A stretch of DNA of 64,000 nucleotides from Pseudomonas nabeulensis (GTDB taxonomy: Bacteria > Pseudomonadota > Gammaproteobacteria > Pseudomonadales > Pseudomonadaceae), in the NCBI RefSeq assembly GCF_004682045.1, contig NZ_QUZT01000015.1, forward strand, positions 47,455-111,454. The letters are read 5' to 3'. The notes beneath the pieces are model-generated. The model saw only the letters and a program-made list of their open reading frames with translations, was not told the origin of the DNA and did not search any database. This document shows, one piece after another, positions 44,485 through 53,178 of this stretch. The translations under genes were made by a program, and so were the position numbers. Each line of letters starts with the position of its first letter. Position 1 is the first letter of the stretch.

Positions 44485-45195
44485 TTAAAAGCAGCCCATT
44501 TTAGAGGCCCTGAGTACCGCGGCGATCTTGTTGTTGACCCCCAGTTTCTTGAATGAACTGCTGATATGAAAGCCCACCGTGCGCTCCGACAAGCAGAGAA
44601 TGGTGGCGATGTCCGATGCGGTCTTGCCCATGGCTGACCACTTGAGGATTTCCGTTTCCCGAGGGGTCAGTTGGCTGACGGGTTTGACGCTAGGCTCATC
44701 GGCATATTTCTGCGCGACGACCGCGTGCATGGCGTGACACAACCACAGCACCTGGCCAGCTTTTTCGTACAGTTCCTCCGGGCTGACTTCGCCTTCACCC
44801 CGTGCGAGGGTCAGCATACTGAACACACCCTGAAAGTCATGAACGGCCTGGGTCCAGCCCAAGTGCACACCGTGGAGTTGGGCCAGCTCCCATAAATTGG
44901 GTGCAGCGCCGAAGACTTTTTTCTCCCAGACCAGTGGTAGTACGCAGCGCTTACAGTGTGTCACTACGGGATCAACGTCGAAAAAGTTTGCTTGCTTATA
45001 GAGTGTGTTCCATTCGTTTGGATAGTTATTGAGTCGGATCGGTTTCGTTCGGTTGTTAGGTTGTTGTGAACTCATGGTAAAGGAACAGAATTGAAAGCCG
45101 AGTTCTAAGGTTTGGTTGATGACCATTTCAAAAATACTGGTGATCTCGTTCTCGCCTTCCAGTTTGGGGAGTCTAGTGTTGCGCCAGTTGATCAT
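44485..45195 (-). CDS. LuxR-family regulator with autoinducer-binding domain, no luxI nearby (solo)
   Basis: 236 residues. The ligand domain keeps the Trp, Tyr, Asp and Trp seen in acyl-homoserine-lactone receptors (NEWNTLYKQANFFDVDPVV, LPLVWEKK; WTQAVHDFQG). The C-terminal HTH is LTPRETEILKWSAMGKTASDIA with TVGFHISSSFKKLGVNNKIAA. GGAGAG lies 7 nt before the ATG. No synthase gene is in the window, so it may sense signals of other cells or another locus. The upstream DNA is AT-rich compared with the neighbours, a hint of transfer. Confidence 0.88.
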   Translation of the reverse strand: MINWRNTRLPKLEGENEITSIFEMVINQTLELGFQFCSFTMSSQQPNNRTKPIRLNNYPNEWNTLYKQANFFDVDPVVTHCKRCVLPLVWEKKVFGAAPNLWELAQLHGVHLGWTQAVHDFQGVFSMLTLARGEGEVSPEELYEKAGQVLWLCHAMHAVVAQKYADEPSVKPVSQLTPRETEILKWSAMGKTASDIATILCLSERTVGFHISSSFKKLGVNNKIAAVLRASKMGCF

Positions 45196-45563
45196 TGGTA
45201 ACTCTCCATGGGGTGTACGCGGCCTGGGTACGTCCAGAACCCCAAAGCTGCACGGAAATGAGTGTAGGACATTGGCTACGTTACGAGAGGAAATTTTCGT
45301 TCTTGCGCGATGAGGTTTAAGAAGTTTTCGGCAGATTTGTTAGTTAGCTTTGTAAATATTAAGTTGGTTTTTTGAGAGTTTTTAATAGGTTGAAGTCGCT
45401 GTAATGTTTAACTAACAGTTTGTTGGTAAGCCTGATAAGAGTGTTAATCGCGAATTGATTAAGGGTGCTATTAAATCGCCAGTCTAAGATGCCACTACAA
45501 ACCATCAGTGTTTCCGTAGGTCACTTTGAGGGACACTAGGGCACCTGTAGAACGGAGCCCCCC
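45196..45563. other. AT-rich intergenic region between solo luxR and fpr
   Basis: 368 bp without a credible gene. It is far more AT-rich than its surroundings between 45300 and 45480. It contains TGTTAGTTA (45339-45347) and its inverted copy TAACTAACA (45409-45417), about 60 nt apart, which could be operator halves. The last 80 bases return to normal composition and hold the fpr promoter. Confidence 0.5.
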
Positions 45564-46340
45564 ATGACGGCCAGTGCTGAGAAATTTACCCGCCAGACCT
45601 TGCTCGACGTGCAATCGCTGACCCCCAGCCTGTTTACCCTGCGCACCACCCGTGATCCGGGTTTCCGGTTTACGGCGGGTCAATTCGTGCGCCTGGGAGT
45701 GACCAAGGCCGATGGCCGCACCGTGTGGCGCGCCTATTCCTTGGTGTCCTCGCCGTTCGATGAGCATTTGGATTTCTTTTCCATTGTCGTTCCGGGTGGC
45801 GAGTTCACCAGTGAGCTGAGCCGTCTCAAGGTCGGCGATACCTTGATGGTGGAACGCCAGGCCACGGGTTTCCTGACCTTGAATCGCTTTGTCGACGGCC
45901 GTGACTTGTGGATGCTGGGCACCGGCACCGGGGTGGCTCCGTTCCTGTCGATCCTGCAAGACTTCGAGGTCTGGGAGAAATTCGAGCGCATCGTCCTGGT
46001 CTACAGCGCGCGGGAAGCCAAGGAATTGGCCTACCAGTCGCTGATCAAGGAACTGGGCGAGCGTGAATACCTGGCCGAATACGCCCACAAGCTCACCTAC
46101 ATTCCAATCGTTACCCGTGAACAGCACCCGGGCACGCTGAATGGGCGCATTACCACATTGATCGAAAATGGCGAGCTGGAGCGCGCCGCCGGCGTCGAGC
46201 TGACCCCGGAGCATTCCCGCGTATTGATTTGCGGCAACCCGCAAATGGTCGATGACACGCGCCAGTTGCTCAAGCAGCGCGATATGAACCTGAGCTTGAG
46301 CCGACGCCCTGGCCAGGTGGCGGTGGAAAACTACTGGTAA
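45564..46340 (+). CDS. fpr: Ferredoxin/flavodoxin--NADP+ reductase
   Basis: 258 residues, the usual bacterial Fpr length. The FAD site is RAYSLVSSPFDEHLDFFS, the NADP site is MLGTGTGVAPFLSIL, LICGNPQMVDDTRQLL follows, and the C-terminus ends in an aromatic-adjacent VAVENYW. It exchanges electrons between NADPH and ferredoxin or flavodoxin, and in P. putida it is induced by oxidative stress. CGGAG lies 8 nt before the ATG. Confidence 0.92.
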   Translation: MTASAEKFTRQTLLDVQSLTPSLFTLRTTRDPGFRFTAGQFVRLGVTKADGRTVWRAYSLVSSPFDEHLDFFSIVVPGGEFTSELSRLKVGDTLMVERQATGFLTLNRFVDGRDLWMLGTGTGVAPFLSILQDFEVWEKFERIVLVYSAREAKELAYQSLIKELGEREYLAEYAHKLTYIPIVTREQHPGTLNGRITTLIENGELERAAGVELTPEHSRVLICGNPQMVDDTRQLLKQRDMNLSLSRRPGQVAVENYW

Positions 46341-46342
46341 TA

Positions 46343-46372
46343 AAAAAGGCGCCTCAAACGGGCGCCTTTTTC
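46343..46372. terminator. Bidirectional terminator between fpr and mscL
   Basis: AAAAAGGCGCC / GGGCGCCTTTTT hairpin with A-run before and T-run after, so it can stop transcription from both convergent genes. Confidence 0.9.
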
Positions 46373-46385
46373 AAACCGGCTTTGG

Positions 46386-46802
46386 TTATAACGGTTTGTC
46401 GTTCTGTGCCTTGAGCAGATCGCGGATCTCGCCCAGCAACACTTCTTCCTTGGTCGGCACTGGCGGTGCACTGGGTGCCACGGCCTCTTCGCGCTTCAGG
46501 CGGTTGATCGCCTTCACACCCATGAAGATCGCAAACGCGATGATCACAAAGTCGATCACGCTCTGGATGAACTTGCCGTACGCCAGCACAACCGCCGGGG
46601 CATCGCCCTGAGCCGCCTTGAGCGTAATCGCCAGGTCACCGAAGTCCACGCCACCGATCAACAGACCGAGCGGCGGCATCACCACGTCGCCTACAAACGA
46701 GGAAACAATTTTGCCGAAGGCGGCGCCGATGATAATACCGACGGCCATGTCGACCACATTACCTTTGACCGCGAAGGCCTTGAACTCACTGATCACGCCC
46801 AT
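46386..46802 (-). CDS. mscL: Large-conductance mechanosensitive channel
   Basis: 138 residues. [30 protein letters not shown] is the N-terminal amphipathic helix and pore-lining TM1, and [24 protein letters not shown] is TM2 with its basic cytoplasmic end. The C-terminal [13 protein letters not shown] helix forms the pentameric bundle. It opens on membrane tension to release solutes on osmotic downshock. Confidence 0.96.
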   Translation of the reverse strand: MGVISEFKAFAVKGNVVDMAVGIIIGAAFGKIVSSFVGDVVMPPLGLLIGGVDFGDLAITLKAAQGDAPAVVLAYGKFIQSVIDFVIIAFAIFMGVKAINRLKREEAVAPSAPPVPTKEEVLLGEIRDLLKAQNDKPL

Positions 46803-47038
46803 AGGTTATTCCTTGTTACAGATGAGAAGGGTGGGGCTCAGTGTAAGTCAGTCGTAGAGGGCTTGCCCGACACAACTGTTAACACTGTTAGTTTTTATCG
46901 ACACATTAAATCGCAAATAGTTTGCAAAGTGCCATCAATCGCGCGCGAATTACCCATAATTTCAGTGGGTTACCAGACTATTTTCTTTATCGGGTTGGTA
47001 CTGCTTTTCTATTTATCTTCTGGGCTCCAGCTCACTAG

Positions 47039-47081
47039 CCTCTGGCAAGCACAACTGAATGTGCATTAGAAAAACCAGAGG
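47039..47081 (+). promoter_or_regulatory. Leader hairpin covering the katB ribosome-binding site
   Basis: CCTCTGG pairs with CCAGAGG, whose AGAGG is the katB Shine-Dalgarno, and an inner GCACA / TGTGC stem stacks in between. The fold would hide the SD. A role in translation is inferred. The rest of the 287-bp gap upstream is AT-rich with no ORF. Confidence 0.4.
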
Positions 47082-47089
47082 AAACCTCG

Positions 47090-48631
47090 ATGAAAAACCC
47101 AATGAGCCGTGGGCCAATATCCGCGCGATCCGCGCTGGTTCTGGTAACCGCCAGCCTGCTTTCCCTCTCTGTACACGCCGCCAACCTCACCCGCGATAAC
47201 GGCGCTGCCGTCGGCGACAACCAGAACTCACAAACCGCCGGTGCCAATGGCCCGGTGCTGCTGCAAGACGTGCAGCTCATCCAGAAGCTGCAGCGCTTCG
47301 ACCGCGAGCGCATCCCTGAGCGCGTTGTACACGCCCGTGGCACCGGCGCCCACGGCACCTTCACGGTCACCGATAACCTCAGCGACCTGACCAAGGCCAA
47401 GGTCTTTGCGGCAGGTGAAGCCACCCCGGTGTTCGTGCGTTTCTCCGCCGTGGTCCACGGCAACCACTCCCCGGAAACCCTGCGCGACCCCCGTGGCTTC
47501 GCCACCAAGTTCTACACCGCCGACGGCAACTGGGACCTGGTGGGCAATAACTTCCCGACCTTCTTTATCCGTGATGCGATCAAGTTCCCGGACATGGTTC
47601 ACGCCTTTAAACCGGATCCACGCACCAACCTGGATGACGATTCCCGGCGCTTCGACTTCTTCTCCCATGTACCCGAAGCCACGCGCACGTTGACCGAGCT
47701 GTACTCCAACTCCGGTACACCCGCCAGCTACCGGGAAATGGATGGTAATAGTGTGCACGCCTACAAGCTGATCAACGCCAAGGGCGAGGTGCACTACGTC
47801 AAGTTCCACTGGAAGAGCCTGCAAGGCATCAAGAACCTCGACCCCAAGCAAGTCACCGAAGTGCAGGGCAGGGATTACAGCCACATGACCAACGACCTGG
47901 TCACCCACATCAACCAGGGCGACTTCCCCAAGTGGGACCTGTACGTGCAGGTACTCAAGCCTGAGGACCTGGCCAAGTTCGACTTCGACCCCTTGGATGC
48001 CACCAAAATCTGGCCGAATGTGCCCGAGCGCAAAGTCGGCCAGATGGTGCTGAACCGCAACCCGGCCAACGTTTTCCAGGAGACCGAACAAGTCGCCATG
48101 GCCCCTGCCAACCTGGTGCCGGGCATCGAGCCCTCGGAGGATCGCCTGCTGCAAGGCCGGATATTTTCCTACGCCGACACCCAGATGTACCGCCTGGGCG
48201 CCAACGCGCTGCAACTGCCAATCAACGCACCACGGGTAACCGTCAACAACGGTAACCAGGACGGCGCGATGAATTTCGGCAAGACCAGCAGCGGCGTGAA
48301 CTACCAGCCGAGCCGTCTTGAGCCTCGGGAAGAACCACAAACCGCACGCTACAGCCAGTCGGCGCTGGCGGGCAGCACCCAGCAGGCGAAGATTCAGCGT
48401 GAGCAGAACTTCAAGCAGGCCGGTGACCTGTATCGCTCGTTCAATAAGAAAGAGCGCCAGGACTTGATCGACAACTTCGGCGGCTCGCTGGCGACCACCG
48501 ATGACGAGAGCAAGCACATTATCCTGTCGTTCCTCTACAAGGCCGACCCGGAGTACGGCGCTGGGGTGGCCAAGGTCGCCAAGGGAGACCTTGCACGGGT
48601 AAAAGTGCTGGCAGACAAATTGACTGACTGA
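47090..48631 (+). CDS. katB: Catalase KatB, exported
   Basis: 513 residues, the same length as P. aeruginosa KatB. The signal peptide runs to SVHA|ANLT. Core motifs are VVHARGTGAHGTF (distal His), FVRFSAVVHG, GNNFPTFFIRDAIKFPD (distal Asn), and RLLQGRIFSYADTQMYRLG, where Arg and Tyr bind heme proximally. It degrades H2O2, and P. aeruginosa katB is induced through OxyR. It is predicted periplasmic. The gene order mscL-katB-radA matches P. aeruginosa. Confidence 0.93.
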   Translation: MKNPMSRGPISARSALVLVTASLLSLSVHAANLTRDNGAAVGDNQNSQTAGANGPVLLQDVQLIQKLQRFDRERIPERVVHARGTGAHGTFTVTDNLSDLTKAKVFAAGEATPVFVRFSAVVHGNHSPETLRDPRGFATKFYTADGNWDLVGNNFPTFFIRDAIKFPDMVHAFKPDPRTNLDDDSRRFDFFSHVPEATRTLTELYSNSGTPASYREMDGNSVHAYKLINAKGEVHYVKFHWKSLQGIKNLDPKQVTEVQGRDYSHMTNDLVTHINQGDFPKWDLYVQVLKPEDLAKFDFDPLDATKIWPNVPERKVGQMVLNRNPANVFQETEQVAMAPANLVPGIEPSEDRLLQGRIFSYADTQMYRLGANALQLPINAPRVTVNNGNQDGAMNFGKTSSGVNYQPSRLEPREEPQTARYSQSALAGSTQQAKIQREQNFKQAGDLYRSFNKKERQDLIDNFGGSLATTDDESKHIILSFLYKADPEYGAGVAKVAKGDLARVKVLADKLTD

Positions 48632-48709
48632 TCGCAGGTTTCGGCGAGGCGCCCTTGATCGGGCGCCGCGCTGAGCTATCATCGCGGTTTTTCGGTTGGA
48701 GGTTCTCAA

Positions 48710-50077
48710 ATGGCAAAGGCCAAGCGCATGTACGGCTGCACGGAGTGCGGCGCGACCTTTCCCAAGTGGGCCGGCCAATGCGGCGAGTGCGGCGCATGGA
48801 ACACCCTGACTGAAACCATGATCGAGAGCGGCGGCGCGGCTGCCCCCAGCGGTCGTGCCGGCTGGACCGGGCAACAGGCGCAGATCAAGACATTGGCTGA
48901 AGTCAGCGTCGAAGAAATCCCGCGTTTTTCTACCGCGTCTGGCGAACTGGACCGTGTGCTTGGCGGTGGCCTGGTGGACGGCTCCGTAGTGCTGATCGGT
49001 GGTGACCCCGGTATCGGCAAATCCACCATCCTGCTGCAAACCCTGTGCAGCATCGCCAGCCGTATGCCGGCGCTGTACGTCACCGGTGAGGAATCCCAGC
49101 AACAAGTGGCCATGCGCGCCAGGCGCCTGGGGTTGCCCCAGGACCAGCTGCGGGTCATGACCGAGACCTGCATCGAAAGCATCATCGCCACGGCGCGTAT
49201 CGAAAAGCCCAAGGTCATGGTGATCGACTCGATCCAGACGATTTTCACCGAGCAATTGCAGTCGGCACCCGGCGGCGTATCCCAGGTGCGTGAAAGTGCG
49301 GCGCTGTTGGTGCGCTATGCCAAGCAGAGCGGCACGGCGATTTTCCTGGTGGGCCATGTGACCAAGGAGGGCGCGCTGGCCGGGCCGCGCGTGCTGGAAC
49401 ATATGGTCGATACCGTGTTGTATTTCGAGGGCGAATCCGATGGTCGCCTGCGTTTGTTGCGAGCGGTGAAAAACCGTTTCGGTGCAGTCAACGAATTGGG
49501 CGTGTTCGCCATGACGGATCGGGGGCTGAAAGAAGTCTCCAACCCTTCGGCGATTTTTCTTACCCGCGCCCAGGAAGAAGTCCCAGGCAGTGTGGTAATG
49601 GCAACGTGGGAAGGCACCCGGCCAATGCTGGTGGAAGTGCAAGCGCTGGTGGATGACAGCCATTTGGCCAACCCACGGCGTGTCACCTTGGGCCTGGATC
49701 AGAACCGCCTGGCGATGTTGCTGGCGGTGCTGCACCGGCATGGCGGCATCCCGACCCATGATCAGGACGTGTTCCTCAACGTGGTGGGCGGGGTCAAGGT
49801 GCTGGAGACCGCGTCGGACCTGGCGTTGATGGCGGCGGTGATGTCCAGCTTGCGTAACCGGCCACTGCCCCATGATTTGCTGGTGTTTGGTGAGGTGGGC
49901 TTGTCGGGTGAGGTGCGGCCGGTGCCGAGTGGCCAGGAGCGGTTGAAGGAGGCCGCGAAGCACGGCTTTAAACGGGCGATTGTGCCCAAGGGTAATGCGC
50001 CGAAGGAGTCGCCGGCGGGGTTGCAGATTATTGCAGTGACGCGCTTGGAACAGGCGTTGGATGCCTTGTTCGAATAA
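48710..50077 (+). CDS. radA: DNA repair protein RadA (Sms)
   Basis: 455 residues. The N-terminal C4 zinc finger (CTECGATFPKWAGQCGEC) comes first. The RecA-like ATPase core has Walker A GGDPGIGKST, and the RadA-specific KNRFG motif (AVKNRFGAVNELGVF) is present. The C-terminal Lon-protease-like domain has DLALMAAVMSSLRNRPLP and GEVGLSGEVRPV. It drives branch migration in recombinational repair as a helicase-like hexamer. GGAGG lies upstream of the ATG. Confidence 0.96.
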   Translation: MAKAKRMYGCTECGATFPKWAGQCGECGAWNTLTETMIESGGAAAPSGRAGWTGQQAQIKTLAEVSVEEIPRFSTASGELDRVLGGGLVDGSVVLIGGDPGIGKSTILLQTLCSIASRMPALYVTGEESQQQVAMRARRLGLPQDQLRVMTETCIESIIATARIEKPKVMVIDSIQTIFTEQLQSAPGGVSQVRESAALLVRYAKQSGTAIFLVGHVTKEGALAGPRVLEHMVDTVLYFEGESDGRLRLLRAVKNRFGAVNELGVFAMTDRGLKEVSNPSAIFLTRAQEEVPGSVVMATWEGTRPMLVEVQALVDDSHLANPRRVTLGLDQNRLAMLLAVLHRHGGIPTHDQDVFLNVVGGVKVLETASDLALMAAVMSSLRNRPLPHDLLVFGEVGLSGEVRPVPSGQERLKEAAKHGFKRAIVPKGNAPKESPAGLQIIAVTRLEQALDALFE

Positions 50078-50098
50078 TCAACAACACTGATAAACCCA

Positions 50099-50187
50099 TG
50101 TGGGAGGGGGCTTGCCCCCGATAGCAGTGTGTCAGGCACTTATCTGTCACTGACATACCGCAATCGGGGGCAAGCCCCCTCCCACAT
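50099..50187. repeat. REP doublet A flanking mapZ-cstA-ybdD
   Basis: 89 bp. It is followed by TTGTTTTG and preceded by CCCA, exactly like doublet B at 53053. The inner spacer is the reverse complement of B's spacer apart from one base. Confidence 0.9.
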
Positions 50188-50199
50188 TTGTTTTGCCTG

Positions 50200-50568
50200 T
50201 CAGGTAACCAGCAACGCCGCCAACTCTCGGTGCAGCTCCTCCTCATCTCCCAGATTCAGCTCGACAAACCGCCGCAAAAAGCTGATCGAATCCAGATCAA
50301 TGTGCTGGCACACAAACCCCAACTGTCCATGATCCTCATGGGTCAGCCGCACTTGCATCTTGATGTGGGCCTTCGGGTCCAGGCGAATATCCACATCGAA
50401 CGGCAGCGCCTTATTCCCCTTCCAGTCTTCGGGCCGTTGCACCAACAACCCCTTTAACGACAAATCCACCAATTGCACCGGCCATTCCCGGCCGTTTTGC
50501 CGAAGTTCGGTCTTGGCATCAAAGGCGATCCGGCGAAAACGACGACGGTCAGACGGCTGTTCGGTCAT
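50200..50568 (-). CDS. mapZ: PilZ-domain c-di-GMP adaptor MapZ
   Basis: 122 residues, a single PilZ domain. The c-di-GMP signatures are RRRFRRIAFDA (RxxxR) near the N-terminus and DLSLKG (D/NxSxxG) about 30 residues later. The C-terminal CQHIDLDSISFLRRFVELNLGDEEELHRELA matches PA4608, which binds c-di-GMP and then inhibits the chemotaxis methyltransferase CheR1. The genes around it (radA, cstA, glyA, morA) match PA4608's neighbours, which supports orthology. It links c-di-GMP to flagellar switching in P. aeruginosa. Confidence 0.88.
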   Translation of the reverse strand: MTEQPSDRRRFRRIAFDAKTELRQNGREWPVQLVDLSLKGLLVQRPEDWKGNKALPFDVDIRLDPKAHIKMQVRLTHEDHGQLGFVCQHIDLDSISFLRRFVELNLGDEEELHRELAALLVT

Positions 50569-50742
50569 GGTGAAACCCTCTGTGGATAAAGGGATTGTAG
50601 CCCTGCGCCATCATTGGGCATTTATTTCGGCTTTTTTCGCCCGGAGAAGGCTCTAGACCAACGTAGGGGGGTGGTCTTTAAAGCCAACAGCGCTAAACTC
50701 GGAACGGCTGTCCTTTCTGTCCACCCTGGCTGGAATATAAAA

Positions 50743-52809
50743 ATGAAAAATAATAATAGCCTGCTACGCCACCTACCCTGGCTGGTGCTGGCAATCGTAG
50801 GAGCGTGCGCCCTGGGCGTAGTGGCCTTGCGCCGCGGCGAGGCGATCAACGCCTTGTGGATTGTGGTCGCTGCTGTGGCCATCTACCTGGTTGCTTACCG
50901 CTACTACAGCCTGTTCATCGCGAATAACGTGATGCAACTCGATCCACGGCGGGCCACCCCCGCAGTGCTCAACAACGATGGTCTGGACTATGTGCCGACC
51001 AACAAACACATCCTGTTCGGTCACCACTTTGCGGCGATTGCCGGTGCAGGCCCGTTGGTCGGCCCGGTGCTGGCGGCGCAAATGGGCTACCTGCCCGGTA
51101 CGCTCTGGCTGATTGCCGGCGTGGTGCTGGCCGGTGCGGTGCAGGACTTCATGGTGCTGTTCCTGTCCACCCGTCGCAACGGCCGTTCCCTGGGGGATAT
51201 GGTCCGCGAAGAGATGGGCCGCATTCCGGGAACCATCGCGCTGTTCGGCTGCTTCCTGATCATGATCATCATCCTCGCGGTGCTGGCGCTGATCGTGGTC
51301 AAGGCCCTGGCCGAAAGCCCGTGGGGCATTTTCACGGTAATGGCGACCATCCCGATTGCGATGTTCATGGGCATCTACATGCGCTACATCCGCCCGGGCC
51401 GCATCGGTGAAATCTCGATTATCGGCGTGCTGTTGCTGCTGGGCTCGATCTGGCTGGGCGGGCAGATTGCCGCTGACCCAGTGTGGGCCAAGGCCTTTAC
51501 CTTCACCGGTATTCAAATCACCTGGATGCTGATCGGCTACGGTTTCGTTGCCGCAGTATTGCCGGTGTGGCTGATCCTGGCACCGCGTGACTACCTGTCT
51601 ACGTTCCTGAAAATCGGCACCATCATTGCCCTGGCCATCGGCATCCTGGTCACCATGCCAGAGCTGAAAATGCCCGCGCTGACCCAGTTCATCGACGGCA
51701 CCGGCCCGGTGTGGAAGGGCGGTCTGTTCCCGTTCCTGTTCATCACCATCGCCTGTGGCGCGGTATCGGGTTTCCATGCGCTGATCTCCTCGGGCACCAC
51801 GCCCAAGCTGCTGGATAACGAAACCAACGCCCGTTACATCGGTTACGGCGGCATGCTGATGGAGTCGTTCGTGGCCATCATGGCCATGGTTGCCGCTTCG
51901 GTGATCGAGCCAGGCGTGTACTTCGCCATGAACAGCCCGGCCGCAGTGGTTGGCGGTGATGTGGTGGCTGTGGCGCAAACCGTCAGCAGTTGGGGTTTTG
52001 CGATCACGCCAGAGGCGCTGCAAGCCGTGGCCCATGACATCGGTGAAACCACCATCCTGGCCCGTGCCGGCGGTGCGCCGACCTTGGCGGTCGGTATCGC
52101 GCAGATCCTGCACAGCGTACTGCCGGGTGAAAACACCATGGCGTTCTGGTACCACTTTGCGATCCTGTTCGAAGCGCTGTTTATCCTGACGGCCGTTGAC
52201 GCCGGCACCCGTGCCGGTCGCTTCATGCTGCAAGACCTGTTGGGTTCGTTCGTGCCGGCGCTCAAACGCACCGAGTCCTGGACCGCCAACCTGATCGCCA
52301 CCGCTGGTTGCGTGGCGATGTGGGGTTACCTGCTGTACCAAGGTGTGATCGACCCACTGGGCGGCATCAACACCTTGTGGCCGCTGTTCGGTATCTCGAA
52401 CCAGATGCTGGCGGGTATCGCGCTGATGCTGGCCACCGTTGTGCTGATCAAAATGAAACGCCAACGCTACATCTGGGTGACCATGCTGCCAGCGGTCTGG
52501 CTGCTGATCTGCACCACCACGGCGGGCTTCATCAAGCTGTTCGACGCCAACCCGGCGGTGGGCTTCCTGTCCCTGGCCAAGAAGTACAGCGATGCCCTGG
52601 CCAACGGCCAGATCCTCGCCCCGGCCAAGAACATCGACCAGATGCAGCACGTGATCTACAACGCCTACACCAACGCAACGCTGACGGCGCTGTTCCTGTT
52701 CGTGGTATTCAGCATCCTGTTCTATGCGCTCAAGGTCGGCGTCGCCGCCTGGGGCAACAAAGAACGTACGGATAAAGAAGCCCCGTTCCAGGCCGTGCCG
52801 GACGCGTGA
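50743..52809 (+). CDS. cstA: Carbon starvation protein A (peptide/pyruvate transporter family)
   Basis: 688 residues, about 18 membrane segments. Family marks are DGLDYVPTNKHILFGHHFAAIAGAGPLVGPVLAAQMGYLPG, then FSTLFL-type segments and GFHALISSGTTPKLL. CstA proteins import peptides or pyruvate when carbon is short. The start is set at MKNNNSLLRHLPW, 43 codons inside the longest frame. AATAATAA lies right after the start codon and fits an Hfq/Crc site. The gene is followed by ybdD after 15 nt. Confidence 0.93.
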   Translation: MKNNNSLLRHLPWLVLAIVGACALGVVALRRGEAINALWIVVAAVAIYLVAYRYYSLFIANNVMQLDPRRATPAVLNNDGLDYVPTNKHILFGHHFAAIAGAGPLVGPVLAAQMGYLPGTLWLIAGVVLAGAVQDFMVLFLSTRRNGRSLGDMVREEMGRIPGTIALFGCFLIMIIILAVLALIVVKALAESPWGIFTVMATIPIAMFMGIYMRYIRPGRIGEISIIGVLLLLGSIWLGGQIAADPVWAKAFTFTGIQITWMLIGYGFVAAVLPVWLILAPRDYLSTFLKIGTIIALAIGILVTMPELKMPALTQFIDGTGPVWKGGLFPFLFITIACGAVSGFHALISSGTTPKLLDNETNARYIGYGGMLMESFVAIMAMVAASVIEPGVYFAMNSPAAVVGGDVVAVAQTVSSWGFAITPEALQAVAHDIGETTILARAGGAPTLAVGIAQILHSVLPGENTMAFWYHFAILFEALFILTAVDAGTRAGRFMLQDLLGSFVPALKRTESWTANLIATAGCVAMWGYLLYQGVIDPLGGINTLWPLFGISNQMLAGIALMLATVVLIKMKRQRYIWVTMLPAVWLLICTTTAGFIKLFDANPAVGFLSLAKKYSDALANGQILAPAKNIDQMQHVIYNAYTNATLTALFLFVVFSILFYALKVGVAAWGNKERTDKEAPFQAVPDA
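50746..50756 (+). promoter_or_regulatory. Hfq/Crc-type A-rich motif at the cstA start
   Basis: Overlapping AAAAATAA and AATAATAA both fit AANAANAA and lie in codons 2-5. In Pseudomonas such motifs at the translation start let Hfq with Crc block the mRNA during growth on preferred carbon. Inferred from sequence. Confidence 0.5.
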
Positions 52810-52824
52810 TCGAGGATTGCAGCC

Positions 52825-53022
52825 ATGTTCAATGACATCAGTCGCCTCGGTAAATACCTCGGTCAGGCCGCGCGCCTGATGGTCGGCATGCCCGACTACG
52901 ACACCTACGTCGAGCATATGCAAACCAAACACCCGGACAAGCCGGTGATGGACTACAAGGCGTTCTTCCGGGAACGCCAGGAAGCCCGTTACGGTGGCAA
53001 GGGTGGGCCTAAATGCTGCTAA
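52825..53022 (+). CDS. ybdD: YbdD/YjiX family small protein
   Basis: 65 residues. [37 protein letters not shown] and a C-terminal GGKGGPKCC are the family features, including the paired Cys. It always follows cstA-type genes and may assist the transporter, though no mechanism is established. It is 15 nt after cstA in one operon. Confidence 0.9.
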   Translation: MFNDISRLGKYLGQAARLMVGMPDYDTYVEHMQTKHPDKPVMDYKAFFRERQEARYGGKGGPKCC

Positions 53023-53052
53023 CTCGGTAATTTTGAGTCAGTGGTGATCCCA

Positions 53053-53141
53053 TGTGGGAGGGGGCTTGCCCCCGATTGCGGTATGTCAGTGACCGATAAG
53101 TGCCTGACACACTGCTATCGGGGGCAAGCCCCCTCCCACAT
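53053..53141. repeat. REP doublet B flanking mapZ-cstA-ybdD
   Basis: 89 bp, same outer flanks as doublet A at 50099 (CCCA before, TTGTTTTG after), spacer inverted relative to A. Confidence 0.9.
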
Positions 53142-53178
53142 TTGTTTTGTGTTCCTTCAGTTATAAGGAGAACTGTCT

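Noticed and set aside
47228..49963. Minus-strand open frame of 911 codons opposite katB and radA
   Set aside because: It spans two well-defined genes and their gap. It has no recognisable domain and is Gln/His/Arg-rich, as antisense frames are.
50773..52932. Minus-strand open frame of about 719 codons opposite cstA
   Set aside because: Shadow of cstA; no domain, skewed composition.
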